Shown here: positions 24,838-35,795 of the stretch, piece by piece
Layout of the letters: the number at the start of each line of letters is the position of its first letter
Numbering within the stretch: the stretch's first letter is position 1
Assembly: GCF_026626635.1 (NCBI RefSeq)
Contig: NZ_JAPNKA010000001.1
Span: 5,022,001 to 5,086,000, forward strand
DNA length: 64,000 nucleotides
DNA from: Archangium lansingense
Lineage (GTDB): Bacteria; Myxococcota; Myxococcia; Myxococcales; Myxococcaceae
Direction: 5' to 3'
Program-made: the position numbers and the translations under genes
Notes under the pieces: model-generated
The model's database searches: none
What the model was told of the DNA's origin: nothing
The model's input: the letters and a program-made list of their open reading frames with translations, nothing else

Positions 24838-26371
24838 CTGAAGAATGCACACGCAGAGGGAGAGAGGGAGCAAGGGGTGAGCAAGCTGGATGGAGCATGA
24901 CGTGAGCGGTAGGGCCGGATAGAGAGGCAGCCCATGGAAGCTGCCCCTTTGTATCTGACGTACGAGGTTCTCTATCCAGCAGGGAGTTTCGGTCCGCTTG
25001 AGGAGGTGTGGCTGAGGGAGAGGTTGCTGCACACCCTTCACCTGATGGAGGGGCAGCCCGGCGTCACCATCAACCGATTGGGCACCAGCCGGGCGGAGCG
25101 AATGGGGGCCTACCGCATGCTGGAGAACGAAGACGTCAGCTTCCGGCAGCTGCTGGAGCCAGCGGCCCGGACAGTGGGCAAGGCGGTGGCGAAAGGGCAG
25201 GCGGGAGAGGTGGCCTTGTGTGTACACGACCGGACCGAGGTGGAGCTCAGCCATCTGTCCATGAGCGGGGTGGGCCAGGTGGGCAATCCCGTGTGTCAGG
25301 GCTTCTTTCTGCAGACGGCGTTGGTGGTGCAGGCCGACGGCGCCGCTTTTGGAGTGCTGGGAGCGCGCACCTGGGCGCGCCCGGCCGCGCAAAGGGGAAA
25401 GGCCAAGAGCAGGAAGCAGCGGCCCTTCGAGCAGAAGGAAAGCAGCTTGTGGTGGCAGGCCATGGTGGAGGCCGAAGAGGGAGTGGGCGAGCCAGGGCGA
25501 CTGCTGCACGTCATCGACGCCGAAGGAGACATTTTCGAGTTGTTCTCCCGCTCGGCTAGCGCGTCGTATCAACTGCTGGTGCGCGCCGGCCAGGACAGGC
25601 GCGTGGAGGGAGAAGGGGGGAGGCTGTGGGCCACCATGGAGGGGCTGCCCGTGGTGGACAGCCGGCTGCTGCACGTGTCGGCGCAACCAGCCCGGGCGGA
25701 CAAGCCGGCGCGCACGGCACGCGACGCCACGCTGGTGCTGCGCTACGTCCCTCTCACGCTGCTGCCTCCCGGGCGCCAGGGTGGGCAGCCGGTGCCGGTG
25801 TGGGGCGTGCTGGTGCGCGAAGAAGAGCCGCCACAGGGACAGAAAGCAGTGGAGTGGCTGCTGCTGAGCAACGTGCCCATTGAAAGCGTGGAGGCGGCCT
25901 GGGGCGCGGTGTCCACCTACCAGAAGAGGTGGGGGATTGAGGAGTTGCACAAGGCCCTGAAGACGGGCTGCCGCCTGGAGGGGCGTCAGCACCAGAGGCG
26001 CGAGCACCTTGAAAACCTGCTCGTCCTCACTCTGCTGGTTTCCGTCAAGATGCTGCGCCTGCGCACCCTGAGCCGCACTCTCCCGGACGAGCCCGCAGAT
26101 GAAGTGTTGGAGCCCGCCGAGGTGCAGGTGCTCCAAGCCATGGCACCCCAACTCTCTCCACGCATGCGACTGCAAGGGGCGCTGACGCTTCGTCAGGCCC
26201 TGCTGCTCATCGCCGCCCTAGGCGGTTACATGGCCAACCCGGACAAGAAACCTCCGGGCTGGCTCGTCCTCTGGCGCGGCTACGAACGGCTGGGCGACTA
26301 CGTCGCCGGCTTCACCCTCGCCCAGCACCTTTCCTCCGCTCCCCCGCCTACTTAGCGTGTGCAATCCTCAG
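24838..26371 (+). mobile_element. IS4-family insertion sequence, IS50 (Tn5) group, 1534 bp
   Basis: The ends are CTGAAGAATGCACACGC on the left and the reverse complement of CTGAGGATTGCACACGC on the right (15 of 17 bases match). They start with CTGA as IS50 ends do. Flanking 9-bp duplications (CCCGAGGGG) and an uninterrupted transposase gene show a complete, probably recent and possibly active insertion. It sits in the loop of a REP-like palindrome between the MshEN gene and nrdJ. The boundaries could shift by two bases because the terminal GG is shared with the target. Confidence 0.9.
24934..26355 (+). CDS. IS4-family (IS50-like) transposase
   Basis: The product has 473 residues, close to the 476 of Tn5 transposase. 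DDE residues can be placed: Asp in ALCVHDRTEVEL (around residue 98), Asp in HVIDAEGDIFELF (around residue 190), and the YREK block YQKRWGIEELHKALK (around residue 330), which has the exact Y-x2-R-x3-E-x6-K spacing of IS4-family enzymes. The last Glu of the triad is the E of that block. The C-terminal region resembles the Tn5 dimerisation domain. The frame is intact. The enzyme cuts and pastes the element via a hairpin intermediate. No separate inhibitor gene is visible, though an internal start could make one, as in IS50. Confidence 0.93.
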   Translation: MEAAPLYLTYEVLYPAGSFGPLEEVWLRERLLHTLHLMEGQPGVTINRLGTSRAERMGAYRMLENEDVSFRQLLEPAARTVGKAVAKGQAGEVALCVHDRTEVELSHLSMSGVGQVGNPVCQGFFLQTALVVQADGAAFGVLGARTWARPAAQRGKAKSRKQRPFEQKESSLWWQAMVEAEEGVGEPGRLLHVIDAEGDIFELFSRSASASYQLLVRAGQDRRVEGEGGRLWATMEGLPVVDSRLLHVSAQPARADKPARTARDATLVLRYVPLTLLPPGRQGGQPVPVWGVLVREEEPPQGQKAVEWLLLSNVPIESVEAAWGAVSTYQKRWGIEELHKALKTGCRLEGRQHQRREHLENLLVLTLLVSVKMLRLRTLSRTLPDEPADEVLEPAEVQVLQAMAPQLSPRMRLQGALTLRQALLLIAALGGYMANPDKKPPGWLVLWRGYERLGDYVAGFTLAQHLSSAPPPT

Positions 26372-26380
26372 CCCGAGGGG
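26372..26380 (+). repeat. Right target-site duplication (CCCGAGGGG)
   Basis: Identical to 24829-24837. The palindrome arm AGAGGGG follows at 26381, completing the interrupted REP-like repeat. Confidence 0.85.
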
Positions 26381-26421
26381 AGAGGGGATGGGGGCTCAGT
26401 GGCTGCTGGAAGGCGCGAGCC

Positions 26422-29208
<2,787 letters not shown>

Positions 29209-29793
29209 GGTCCCTCCCACTGCTTTCACTCAGCGTATGACTGCAAAATTTGCAAAAAGCCAAGCCCGCGAGATCTCTCGGGATCAAGAGAACTCGTTTC
29301 GACACGCCTCCCCCCGGGTAGGGTGAGGTGCGTGGCGCTGGGTCAAATCGTTGTTTGTTGGGGGCCCGCCTGCTCGTCTGGGAGCCGGGCGGGTAGGCAA
29401 AGGTACGATCTTCGTTCCGGACTCGTCAAGGTTCCGTGTCCCCTAGGTCTTGTGTAGGCAAACATTGCGCCACCTATTGCTAGGGGAGTGTGACCGACGG
29501 GACAGTCCACGTCCGGGTCCCCGACCGCGGTCCAGGACCGGGGCGGGGGTGCCGATCTAAAGCTTGGCCGGCTGGCGATCAACTCTCTTGCGCAGCCCTT
29601 TGTGTAGTGGACCGTCAATCGATGACGAGTCATGTAGGGTCACTCCAGCGGAAAGGCCGATGATCACTAGCGGATGTTTGCTGAGAGTCTGTGCACGGAT
29701 CGTCCGGCCGCCCAGTGCCCGAGGCAAGAAAGGGGCAGGAGGGGCTTTGGCGAGATAGTCGCTTTCGAACGGAAGGCGCGTTAGGAGGGCGAC
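29209..29793. other. Intergenic region between divergent nrdJ and ferredoxin genes
   Basis: About 585 bases without a convincing gene. On the minus strand (toward nrdJ) a possible sigma-70 promoter is TTGACG (29424-29429) with TACCTT (29400-29405) 18 bases downstream. A perfect TGCAAA-A-TTTGCA inverted repeat lies at 29242-29254. A hairpin at 29440-29486 pairs CCCCTAG with CTAGGGG. GTAGGCAAA occurs twice (29393-29401 and 29454-29462). I see no cobalamin riboswitch or NrdR box. The part near 29560-29780 shows nothing recognisable. Confidence 0.5.
29242..29254 (-). promoter_or_regulatory. Inverted repeat upstream of nrdJ, candidate operator
   Basis: TGCAAA-A-TTTGCA is a perfect 6+1+6 palindrome, 34 bases before the nrdJ ATG, embedded in AT-rich sequence unlike the surroundings. 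It does not match the NrdR box consensus. Binding protein unknown. Confidence 0.35.
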
Positions 29794-30129
29794 ATGCCCC
29801 CCTTCAAGCGTCACGTATTCGTGTGCACCAACCGTCGCCCGGACGGGCACCCCAAGGGCTGCTGCGCCACCAAGGGTGGGGAGGACGTCCGCGCTCGCTT
29901 CAAGGAGGAGCTGGAGAAGCGGGGCCTCAAGGGGCAGATGAGGGCCAACGCGGCTGGGTGCCTGGACACGTGCTCGTTCGGCGTGTCGGTGGTCGTCTAC
30001 CCCGAGGGCACCTGGTACGGCGGGGTGAAGCCCGAGGACGTGCCCGCCATCGTCGACGAGCACCTCGTGGGCGGCCAGCCTGTGGAGCGGCTGCTGATGC
30101 CGTTCTCTCGCAAGAAGGCCGAGGAGTAG
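29794..30129 (+). CDS. Thioredoxin-like [2Fe-2S] ferredoxin
   Basis: The 111-residue protein matches the small thioredoxin-fold ferredoxins (NuoE-like, clostridial/Azotobacter FeFd type). Candidate cluster ligands are Cys11 in HVFVCTNRR, Cys23/24 in PKGCCATKGG, and Cys56 and Cys60 in AAGCLDTCSFG. GVSVVVYPEGTWYGGVKPEDV is the typical C-terminal signature. It is a soluble one-electron carrier; its partner is not evident from context. ATG 29794 lies behind TTAGGAGGG. A strong hairpin follows at 30209. Confidence 0.9.
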   Translation: MPPFKRHVFVCTNRRPDGHPKGCCATKGGEDVRARFKEELEKRGLKGQMRANAAGCLDTCSFGVSVVVYPEGTWYGGVKPEDVPAIVDEHLVGGQPVERLLMPFSRKKAEE

Positions 30130-30208
30130 GTCCGGCTCAGCTGGACCCCTATAGCAGGGGGGCCCAGCGCGTCACGGACTTCGGGGCCCATGTAGCCGCC
30201 CAAGAAAA

Positions 30209-30238
30209 AAGGCGGCGGGCCCGGGAGCCCACCGCCTT
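30209..30238 (-). terminator. Bidirectional hairpin terminator between convergent genes
   Basis: The stem AAGGCGGCGGGC pairs with GCCCACCGCCTT (one mismatch) around a CCGGGA loop. On the minus strand it is followed by six T residues (the run AAAAAA at 30205-30210), which fits termination of the Bax-inhibitor gene. On the plus strand it may also end the ferredoxin transcript. Confidence 0.8.
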
Positions 30239-30261
30239 CATTCACTCCATCAGGCAGGTGC

Positions 30262-30972
30262 CTAGTCGCGGCGGACGCCGACCAGGCGCAGCAGGGAGAT
30301 GAAGAGGTTGATGAAGTCCAGGTAGAGCGTCAGCGCGCCGACGATGCTCAGCGTGGCGGCCGAGCTGTAGCCCGACTCGGCGTGCATCTCGCGCAGCTTC
30401 TGCGTGTCGTACGCGGTGAGGCCCGCGAAGACGAGCACGCCCGCGCACCCGAGCACGAAGTTCATCATCGGGCTCTGGACGAAGACCTGCACGATGCTGG
30501 CGACGAAGATGCCGATGAGCCCCATGAAGAGGAAGGTGGACCAGCCGCTCAGGTCCTTCTTGGTGACGGTGCCGAAGACGCTCATCGCGCCGAAGGCGCC
30601 CGCGCTCATCAGGAACGCATTGGCGATGGAGCCGCTCGTGTAGACGTAGAAGAGCACCGAGAAGGTGAGCCCCGTGAGCACCGAGTAGGCCAGGAAGAGC
30701 GCTCCAGCCACCGCGCCGGAGAGCCGGTTGGCCATCCCCGACAGAGCGAACACCAGACCGAGCTGCGCGAAGAACAGCAGCCAGCGGAACTGGGCGATCT
30801 GCATCACCAGCTGCGGGGAGGCGGCGATGAAGAGCGCCACCACTCCAGTCACGGCGAGACCGGCAAACATCCAGCCGTACACGCGAGACATGAAGGCGCG
30901 CCGCGACTCCTGCACGAGGACGTCACTGACTGCGGGGCGAGCCATTCGAAACCCGGGAGATTCCCAAGCCAT
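30262..30972 (-). CDS. Bax inhibitor-1/YccA family membrane protein
   Basis: The product has 236 residues from ATG 30972 (MAWESPGF); AGGAAAGGA lies about 12-15 bases upstream. A second ATG at 30945 is possible. There are seven hydrophobic helices, starting after RRAFMSRVYGWMFAGLAVTG. The characteristic segments are SVLTGLTFSVLFYVYT, GAMSVFGTVTKKDLS and, in the C-terminal part, AGLTAYDTQKLREM with the conserved Asp of the pH-sensing pair. Family members (YccA, YetJ/BsYetJ, TMBIM) are calcium leak channels or FtsH substrates. The role in this organism is unknown. The hairpin at 30209 ends its transcript. Confidence 0.9.
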   Translation of the reverse strand: MAWESPGFRMARPAVSDVLVQESRRAFMSRVYGWMFAGLAVTGVVALFIAASPQLVMQIAQFRWLLFFAQLGLVFALSGMANRLSGAVAGALFLAYSVLTGLTFSVLFYVYTSGSIANAFLMSAGAFGAMSVFGTVTKKDLSGWSTFLFMGLIGIFVASIVQVFVQSPMMNFVLGCAGVLVFAGLTAYDTQKLREMHAESGYSSAATLSIVGALTLYLDFINLFISLLRLVGVRRD

Positions 30973-31093
30973 AGAAATTCCGTGTCCTTTCCTTGCAAGA
31001 GGACGGGAATGCCCCCCGCCCAGCGTCATCCTATATAGCGCGCCTTCAACCGGCGTGCGGTGCTTCTGTTCCCACCTGTTCGGTGCCCCTCGA

Positions 31094-32560
31094 TTAGAGG
31101 GCCTTCCAGGCCATGAGCAGCTTCTGGGCCACCTCGGTGGTGATGAGCGGCAGCACACCACCCCCGCCCACGATGTTGACGATCTCCGAGGTGGAGCCCC
31201 GGCACACCCCGCCCCAGGCCGGCTGCTTCGCCAGTCCCACCGAGGCGTACGCGGAGTAATCCACGTGCAGCGAGAGGGGCGTGATGCCGCTCTCCTCGCA
31301 CAGCAGGTGCTCCTCGGGGGTGGTCTCCACCACCTCTTGCACCACGAAGCCGCCGCCCGCGGGGTCGGTGGCGGCGCGCTCGCACAGTTCCGCCCACGTG
31401 GGCACGGTGCCGTAGGCGGCCTTCGCCCGCTCCTCGAACGCTGGAGTGCCCACCGAGCGGCCGAGGTACACCGCCCGGCCGCCGTAGTCCCAGGCCCGCT
31501 TGAGGACGAATCGCCGAGGCTCCGCCACCACGAGCGCCACCAGATCCTCCACCCGCTGCCCGTCCGGGCCCACGCCGGGGCCGTGCCGGAAGGGCCTCGT
31601 CCAAGGCACTGACGTGCGCACTGCCTCCAACTCCTCGGGCGTCAGTCCGGCGGCCTCGGCGCGCGCGGGCTCCACGAGCGCCTGGGAGAGCAGGGCGAAC
31701 GTCGTCTTCACCTCCACCGGCGAGGCCGGCGGGTTGAGCAACACCGCCTTGCGCCCCGGCACCGCACCGAAGAAGTCCTCCACCCACGGCGCGGGCGTCT
31801 CCTCCAGCCGCCGCACGAAGAGGTGCCGGTACACCAGGTCATAGCGCTTGCCGCGCACCTCGAAGTGTGTGTCGCCGGAGACCTCATCCGGGTGGACGAC
31901 GTCCGCGTCCGCGCCGAACTCGCGGAAGCGCTCGCACAGGTAGCGCTGCTCGGTGATTTGAGCGTCGTTGCGGCGGCAGAGCAGGGCGATGGTGTCCGGC
32001 ATCTTCCCGTCGCGCTCGGCGGCATAGCCGTCCAGCAGGGAGCGGTAGAGGGCCAGCGCGTTGCTGCCGTTGGCGGAGATGACCGCATAGAGGGCCTTCT
32101 CCGGGTAGCGGAAGTGCCGGGCCACCACCTCGATGAAGGTGCGCGCGGCGATGTCCGAATAGCCCTGCATGGCCGGGATGGTGGCGTTGACCTCCAGGGC
32201 GCGCGGCTGGGTGTCCACGAAGTAGTCCACCCGCGTGGTGGCCAGCCGCTCCACGTTCGCGAAGGTGCGCTCGGTGAGTGCGCGCTCGAGCGGGGAGAGG
32301 CCGCCCAGCAGCAGTTCCTTCTCGTCGCTGGCGAGCACCGTGCGCGTCACCTTCATGGTGGCCGAGGCCAGGTGCGCCGAGAGGGTGGCCCGCCGGCGAA
32401 TCTCCGCGGCATCGAGGATGACAGGGGTGGCGGTGACGGGGATGGGCCGGGTGGAGCCATCCTTCTGGGTGACGGCCAGTCCACGCTTGTATGCGGTGCG
32501 GGCCAGCTCCGGCCCGAAGTGGACCGCCTGACGCCGCAGCACTTCCAGGAGTTCTTGCAC
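31094..32560 (-). CDS. ATP-grasp-like protein of unknown substrate
   Basis: The 488-residue protein has features of the ATP-grasp fold in its second half: FVLKRAWDYGGRAVYLG (nucleotide-binding Lys, around residue 355), GGFVVQEVVETT (hinge acid), and CRGSTSEIVNIVGGGGVLPLI near the C-terminus (metal-binding Asn, Gly-rich loop). The N-terminal half contains RVDYFVDTQPRALEVNATIPA and SDIAARTFIEVVARHF. It probably ligates a carboxylate to an amine or thiol with ATP hydrolysis, but the substrate cannot be named. It is divergent from the TPP enzyme at 32757 (196-base gap that shows nothing I can identify). Confidence 0.6.
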   Translation of the reverse strand: MQELLEVLRRQAVHFGPELARTAYKRGLAVTQKDGSTRPIPVTATPVILDAAEIRRRATLSAHLASATMKVTRTVLASDEKELLLGGLSPLERALTERTFANVERLATTRVDYFVDTQPRALEVNATIPAMQGYSDIAARTFIEVVARHFRYPEKALYAVISANGSNALALYRSLLDGYAAERDGKMPDTIALLCRRNDAQITEQRYLCERFREFGADADVVHPDEVSGDTHFEVRGKRYDLVYRHLFVRRLEETPAPWVEDFFGAVPGRKAVLLNPPASPVEVKTTFALLSQALVEPARAEAAGLTPEELEAVRTSVPWTRPFRHGPGVGPDGQRVEDLVALVVAEPRRFVLKRAWDYGGRAVYLGRSVGTPAFEERAKAAYGTVPTWAELCERAATDPAGGGFVVQEVVETTPEEHLLCEESGITPLSLHVDYSAYASVGLAKQPAWGGVCRGSTSEIVNIVGGGGVLPLITTEVAQKLLMAWKAL

Positions 32561-32756
32561 GGGGAGTCCTTCTACGTGTCTCTCGGGCGCCCTTCCTACT
32601 CCGCCCGGGGCACCCGGGGAATGCCTTCGACATAACGCCCAGGCGCTTCCGGCGCTGGTTCGTGGAGCCGCCGGGCGTCCAGGGGCTTCCCGGACGGCCC
32701 GATTCGGAGATGATGGCCGGACTTCCGAGGTTCCCTAAACAGAGAGGAAGCACTGC

Positions 32757-34409
32757 ATGGGCATGGTCACCGGTGGTCAGCTCGTCGGGCGGATGCTGAA
32801 GAAAGAGGGCGTCCGGCACATCTTCACCCTGTCGGGGCTGCACGTGGCCCCCATCTACGCAGGCTGCGTGGAGGAGGGCATCCAGGTCATCGACACGCGC
32901 CACGAGCAGGCGGCTGCCCACGCGGCAGATGCCTATGCCCGGGTGACGCGCGGAGTAGGAGTGGCGGTGGTAACGGCCGGCCCTGGCGTCACGGATGCGC
33001 TCACCGGCGTGGCCAATGCCTACGCGGCCAGCTCGCCGATGATCCTCCTGGGTGGCGCGGCCCCCATCTTCAACCAGAGCCGCGGCTCGCTGCAGGAGAT
33101 GGAGCAGGTGGACCTCTTCCATCGCATCTCCAAGTGGTCGGATCGCGTTCCCATGCCGGACCTGGTGCCGGCATACCTGGCCAAGGCCTTCCGGGTGGCG
33201 CTCTCCGGGCGGCCGGGGCCGGTGTTCCTGGAGCTCGCCTGGGACGTGCTCTGCAACGGCGTGGACGAAGACAGCCTGCAGATTCCCAAGAGCTACCGCA
33301 CGGACGCGCGGCAGGCGCCGGACCCTCGCAAGGTGGACGAGGCCATGGCGCTGCTCAAGTCCGCCGAGCGCCCAGCCATCATCGCCGGCTCGTCGGTGTA
33401 CTGGGACGGGGCGTGGGAGGCGCTGCGGCGCTTCGCGGAGACCGCGCAGATTCCCGTGTACCTCAATGGTGCGGGGCGCGGCTGTCTGCCGGCGAGCCAC
33501 CCGCTGTTCTTCCAGCACACGCGCAAGGAGGCGCTGAGCGGGGCGGATCTGGTGTTCGTCATCGGCACGCCCTTTGACTTCCGGCTCAACTACGGCGCCG
33601 AGCCCACCTTCAGCGCTGAGTCGAAGATCGTCCAGGTGGACATCGACCCGACGGAGGTGGGGCGCAACCGCGTGGTGGACGTGGGCATCATCGCGGACAG
33701 CTACAGCGCGCTCACCGCCTTCGCGGACGCGGCATCCAAGGGCAAGCGCGACGCGTTCATCTCCCAGTTGCGCGAGCGCGAGCAGAAGAAGCTGCGCGAC
33801 CTGGAGGTATGGACGAAGGACGACAGCTCGCCCATCCACCACTACCGCCTGGCCAAGGAGATGTCGGACGTGGCCAATGGGCCGGGGCAGGATCCGGTGT
33901 TCATCGCTGATGGCGGCAACTGGGTGGCCCTGGCGGCGAAGGTCATCGAGCTGCGCCGGCCGGGCCGGTGGTTGGATCCGGGTCCGCTCGGATGCCTGGG
34001 CGTGGGCGCGCCGTTCGCGCTGGCCTCGAAGGTGCTGCACCCGGAGCGCACGCACTGGATCATCCAGGGTGACGGCTCGTTCGGCCTCAACGGCTTCGAC
34101 TTCGAGACGGCGCTGCGCTTCAAGCTGCCCATGGTGTGCGTGGTGGGCAACGACGCCGCCTGGGGACAGATCCGCCTGCCGCAGGTGCAGATGTTCGGCG
34201 AGGACAAGTCGCCGGGCACGCTGCTGGCTCCCACCCGCTACGACAAGGTGGTGGAGGCGTTCGGCGGCCATGGTGAGTTCGTGACCGAGCCGGCACAGAT
34301 CCGGCCCGCGCTCGAGCGTGCCCTGGCCAGTGGCACCGTGGCGTGCGTCAACGTGATGCTGGATCCGGATGCCCCGGTGAAGGCAGGCGCCATGGGCTAC
34401 GCCGTCTGA
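32757..34409 (+). CDS. TPP-dependent acetolactate synthase-like enzyme
   Basis: The product is a three-domain thiamine pyrophosphate enzyme of 550 residues. The N-terminal PYR domain has the catalytic Glu in VIDTRHEQAAAHAADAYAR (around residue 50) and VTAGPGVTDALTGVANAY. The central domain has the DIDPTEVGRN nucleotide-type loop. The C-terminal PP domain has the metal/TPP motif GDGSFGLNGFDFETA ending near NDAAWGQIR. The family includes acetolactate synthase, 2-hydroxyacyl-CoA lyase, oxalyl-CoA decarboxylase and benzaldehyde lyase. No IlvN regulatory subunit is adjacent, so an ilvB role is unlikely; 2-hydroxyacyl-CoA lyase-like chemistry is plausible. Start ATG 32757 behind GAGAGGAAG (32763 also possible). 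Confidence 0.85.
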   Translation: MGMVTGGQLVGRMLKKEGVRHIFTLSGLHVAPIYAGCVEEGIQVIDTRHEQAAAHAADAYARVTRGVGVAVVTAGPGVTDALTGVANAYAASSPMILLGGAAPIFNQSRGSLQEMEQVDLFHRISKWSDRVPMPDLVPAYLAKAFRVALSGRPGPVFLELAWDVLCNGVDEDSLQIPKSYRTDARQAPDPRKVDEAMALLKSAERPAIIAGSSVYWDGAWEALRRFAETAQIPVYLNGAGRGCLPASHPLFFQHTRKEALSGADLVFVIGTPFDFRLNYGAEPTFSAESKIVQVDIDPTEVGRNRVVDVGIIADSYSALTAFADAASKGKRDAFISQLREREQKKLRDLEVWTKDDSSPIHHYRLAKEMSDVANGPGQDPVFIADGGNWVALAAKVIELRRPGRWLDPGPLGCLGVGAPFALASKVLHPERTHWIIQGDGSFGLNGFDFETALRFKLPMVCVVGNDAAWGQIRLPQVQMFGEDKSPGTLLAPTRYDKVVEAFGGHGEFVTEPAQIRPALERALASGTVACVNVMLDPDAPVKAGAMGYAV

Positions 34410-34473
34410 TTTGTCGCGTCATTCGAGGGCGTCGCCATGTCTGGACTTGCACATGCGCGCGCCCTCGCGTACA

Positions 34474-34495
34474 AAATACAGAAGCAACTGTATTT
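34474..34495. promoter_or_regulatory. Perfect inverted repeat, candidate metalloregulator operator
   Basis: AAATACAG-AAGCAA-CTGTATTT is an 8+6+8 perfect inverted repeat in an AT-rich patch 19 bases before the GTG of the Cys/His membrane protein. Its size and position (over the likely promoter/start region) suit a repressor dimer of Fur/Zur or similar type. The regulator is not identified. Confidence 0.55.
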
Positions 34496-34514
34496 CCCCT
34501 GAAACAGTGATTCC

Positions 34515-34952
34515 GTGAGCCGCCTCCACCGCCAAGAGCCCGCGCTGTACCGACGGCCCCGCCTGCTGGCGCTGCCGCTGGTGGTACTGTGTGCGCTGGC
34601 GTACCTGGGGAGCGCGGCTCACTTCTTCCTGGTGCAGCACAACACGTGCATCGAGCACGGGGATCTGCTGCACGAGGGCGGAGTCGAGCAGGGGGAAGCG
34701 TCCGTCCAGGTGAGCGAGTCCTTCGAGGACGAGCGCGTCACCAGTGCGGATGCCCAGGTGTCCGCGCATGGCGCGGATGCCCACTGTGCCCATGTTTTCC
34801 TCCGCCGGGTGGTGCAGCCACCGGCTGGAGTGATGCTGTCGCCGGAAGTGCCCGTCCTGTCGGGACAGGTGCTGGAGGCGGACAGCGTGGCAGTCGAGCC
34901 CCAGGTGGCGTGTCTGCACCTGGCTCCCAAGTCCTCACCGCCGCGGGTCTGA
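34515..34952 (+). CDS. Small membrane-anchored Cys/His protein, paralogue of 46344-46763
   Basis: The 145-residue product has a single N-terminal membrane helix (LLALPLVVLCALAYLGSAA) and an exported domain. That domain has VQHNTCIEHGDLLHEGG, DAHCAHVFLRR and a C-terminal tail LHLAPKSSPPRV. The Cys-x2-His and His-Cys-x-His arrangement suggests metal binding. The protein at 46344-46763 shares the layout (VHRYCPTHRAFEES, KHEECAFV, TAPKASPPARV) and heads a zinc/manganese uptake operon, so both are probably metal-related. GTG start at 34515, 19 bases after a perfect inverted repeat. No database family is recognised. Confidence 0.65.
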   Translation: MSRLHRQEPALYRRPRLLALPLVVLCALAYLGSAAHFFLVQHNTCIEHGDLLHEGGVEQGEASVQVSESFEDERVTSADAQVSAHGADAHCAHVFLRRVVQPPAGVMLSPEVPVLSGQVLEADSVAVEPQVACLHLAPKSSPPRV

Positions 34953-35318
34953 GCACGCTGGGCGCTCGGAGCCTTTCCTCCCTCTCCCTCTGGGAGAGGG
35001 TCGGGGTGAGGGTCTTCCCTCTCCGGCCTCGTATCTCCGGTCCTCGCTAGCGCCCTTCGAGCATCGACAGCGCTCCCTGCCTGGGGAGACTCCCTCCGTG
35101 CATTCTGACGCATCCTCGCGCCTCTGCTGAGGCCTGGAAAGCCACGTCCCGTGCACGGCCTGGAAGCTCCAATCCCTGGCACCGGTGCGCGAGGCGATGC
35201 CCACCCCTCGTGTATCCGCGCGCGCGCCTTCCCCACGTTCCTGGCGTCCCAATCCGTTTCAGGACGGGAGCGTGGGGGCATTGCAGCACCAACACGTCCA
35301 TAGCTGGAGTCACACATC
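34953..35318. other. Intergenic region with one REP-like repeat
   Basis: 366 bases. Only the dispersed palindrome at 34979-35013 is recognisable. The remainder contains open antisense frames from GC bias but no convincing gene, promoter or RNA. Confidence 0.5.
34979..35013. repeat. Dispersed REP-like palindrome
   Basis: TCCCTCTCCCTCTGGGAGAG followed by GGTCGGGGTGAGGGT, almost identical to the copies at 54088 and 14555. It lies 26 bases after a gene end. Confidence 0.9.
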
Positions 35319-35795
35319 ATGATGAAGAAGTTGCTGTCCGCCTGTCTTCTGTCGAGCGCGCTGCTCGCGGGTTGCGGCGAAACCAACGAGGCCGATGTCG
35401 AGGGGTGCGAGCACCTCCAGGAGGGCCCCAACTCTGCCGTGACCGCAACCGCTTCGGCGAGCGGTGCGCCCGCCGTGAGCAACGATCACAAGCGCTACGA
35501 CATCACGCTGCCGGCGGGCAGCGGTGGCAACGTGGGCTCGGTGTCGTTCGCGGTGGCCGAGGCCTCCGACTACATCTTCTTCCTGGGCTCGAACGTGCCG
35601 CTGAAGGTCACCAACGCCTCCGGCCAGGAGGTGGAGTTCGAGGAGTCCGCGACGAAGTCGGACCAGTGCACGGAGGTGAAGGGCCGCTACGTGGCGCCGC
35701 TGCAGGTGGGCACGCACACGCTGACCTTCGGCCCCACGTCCGAGAGCAGTGTCTCGCTGGTCATCGAGGAGACGGCCCATGACCACGAGCACTGA
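35319..35795 (+). CDS. Lipoprotein with His-rich C-terminal tail
   Basis: The 158-residue product has a lipoprotein signal with lipobox LLAGC (Cys19 or nearby), an exported domain of beta character (RYDITLPAGSGGNVGSVSFAV, YIFFLGSNVPLKV) and an extreme C-terminus HDHEH, a likely metal-binding tail. Two Cys (EGCEHL and SDQCTEV) could form a disulfide. It resembles no family that I can name. ATG 35319 (or 35322). The His-rich lipoprotein gene begins inside its last codons, indicating coupling. It may be a periplasmic or outer-membrane metal-sensing or buffering lipoprotein. Confidence 0.7.
   Translation: MMKKLLSACLLSSALLAGCGETNEADVEGCEHLQEGPNSAVTATASASGAPAVSNDHKRYDITLPAGSGGNVGSVSFAVAEASDYIFFLGSNVPLKVTNASGQEVEFEESATKSDQCTEVKGRYVAPLQVGTHTLTFGPTSESSVSLVIEETAHDHEH

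Noticed and set aside
21231..24935. A 1234-codon open frame on the minus strand opposite the MshEN gene
   Set aside because: Low-complexity Arg/Ser/Gly/His translation complementary to the Pro/Ala-rich linker; no start signal or motif. The same applies to several plus-strand frames in the linker, for example 22138-22974.
29209..29560. Cobalamin riboswitch or NrdR box before nrdJ
   Set aside because: I looked for the B12-box and NrdR-box consensus on the minus strand and found neither. A covariance search would be decisive; I cannot run it.
29564..29758. A 64-codon frame before the ferredoxin gene
   Set aside because: No ribosome binding site, no protein-like features, and codon use unlike the neighbours.
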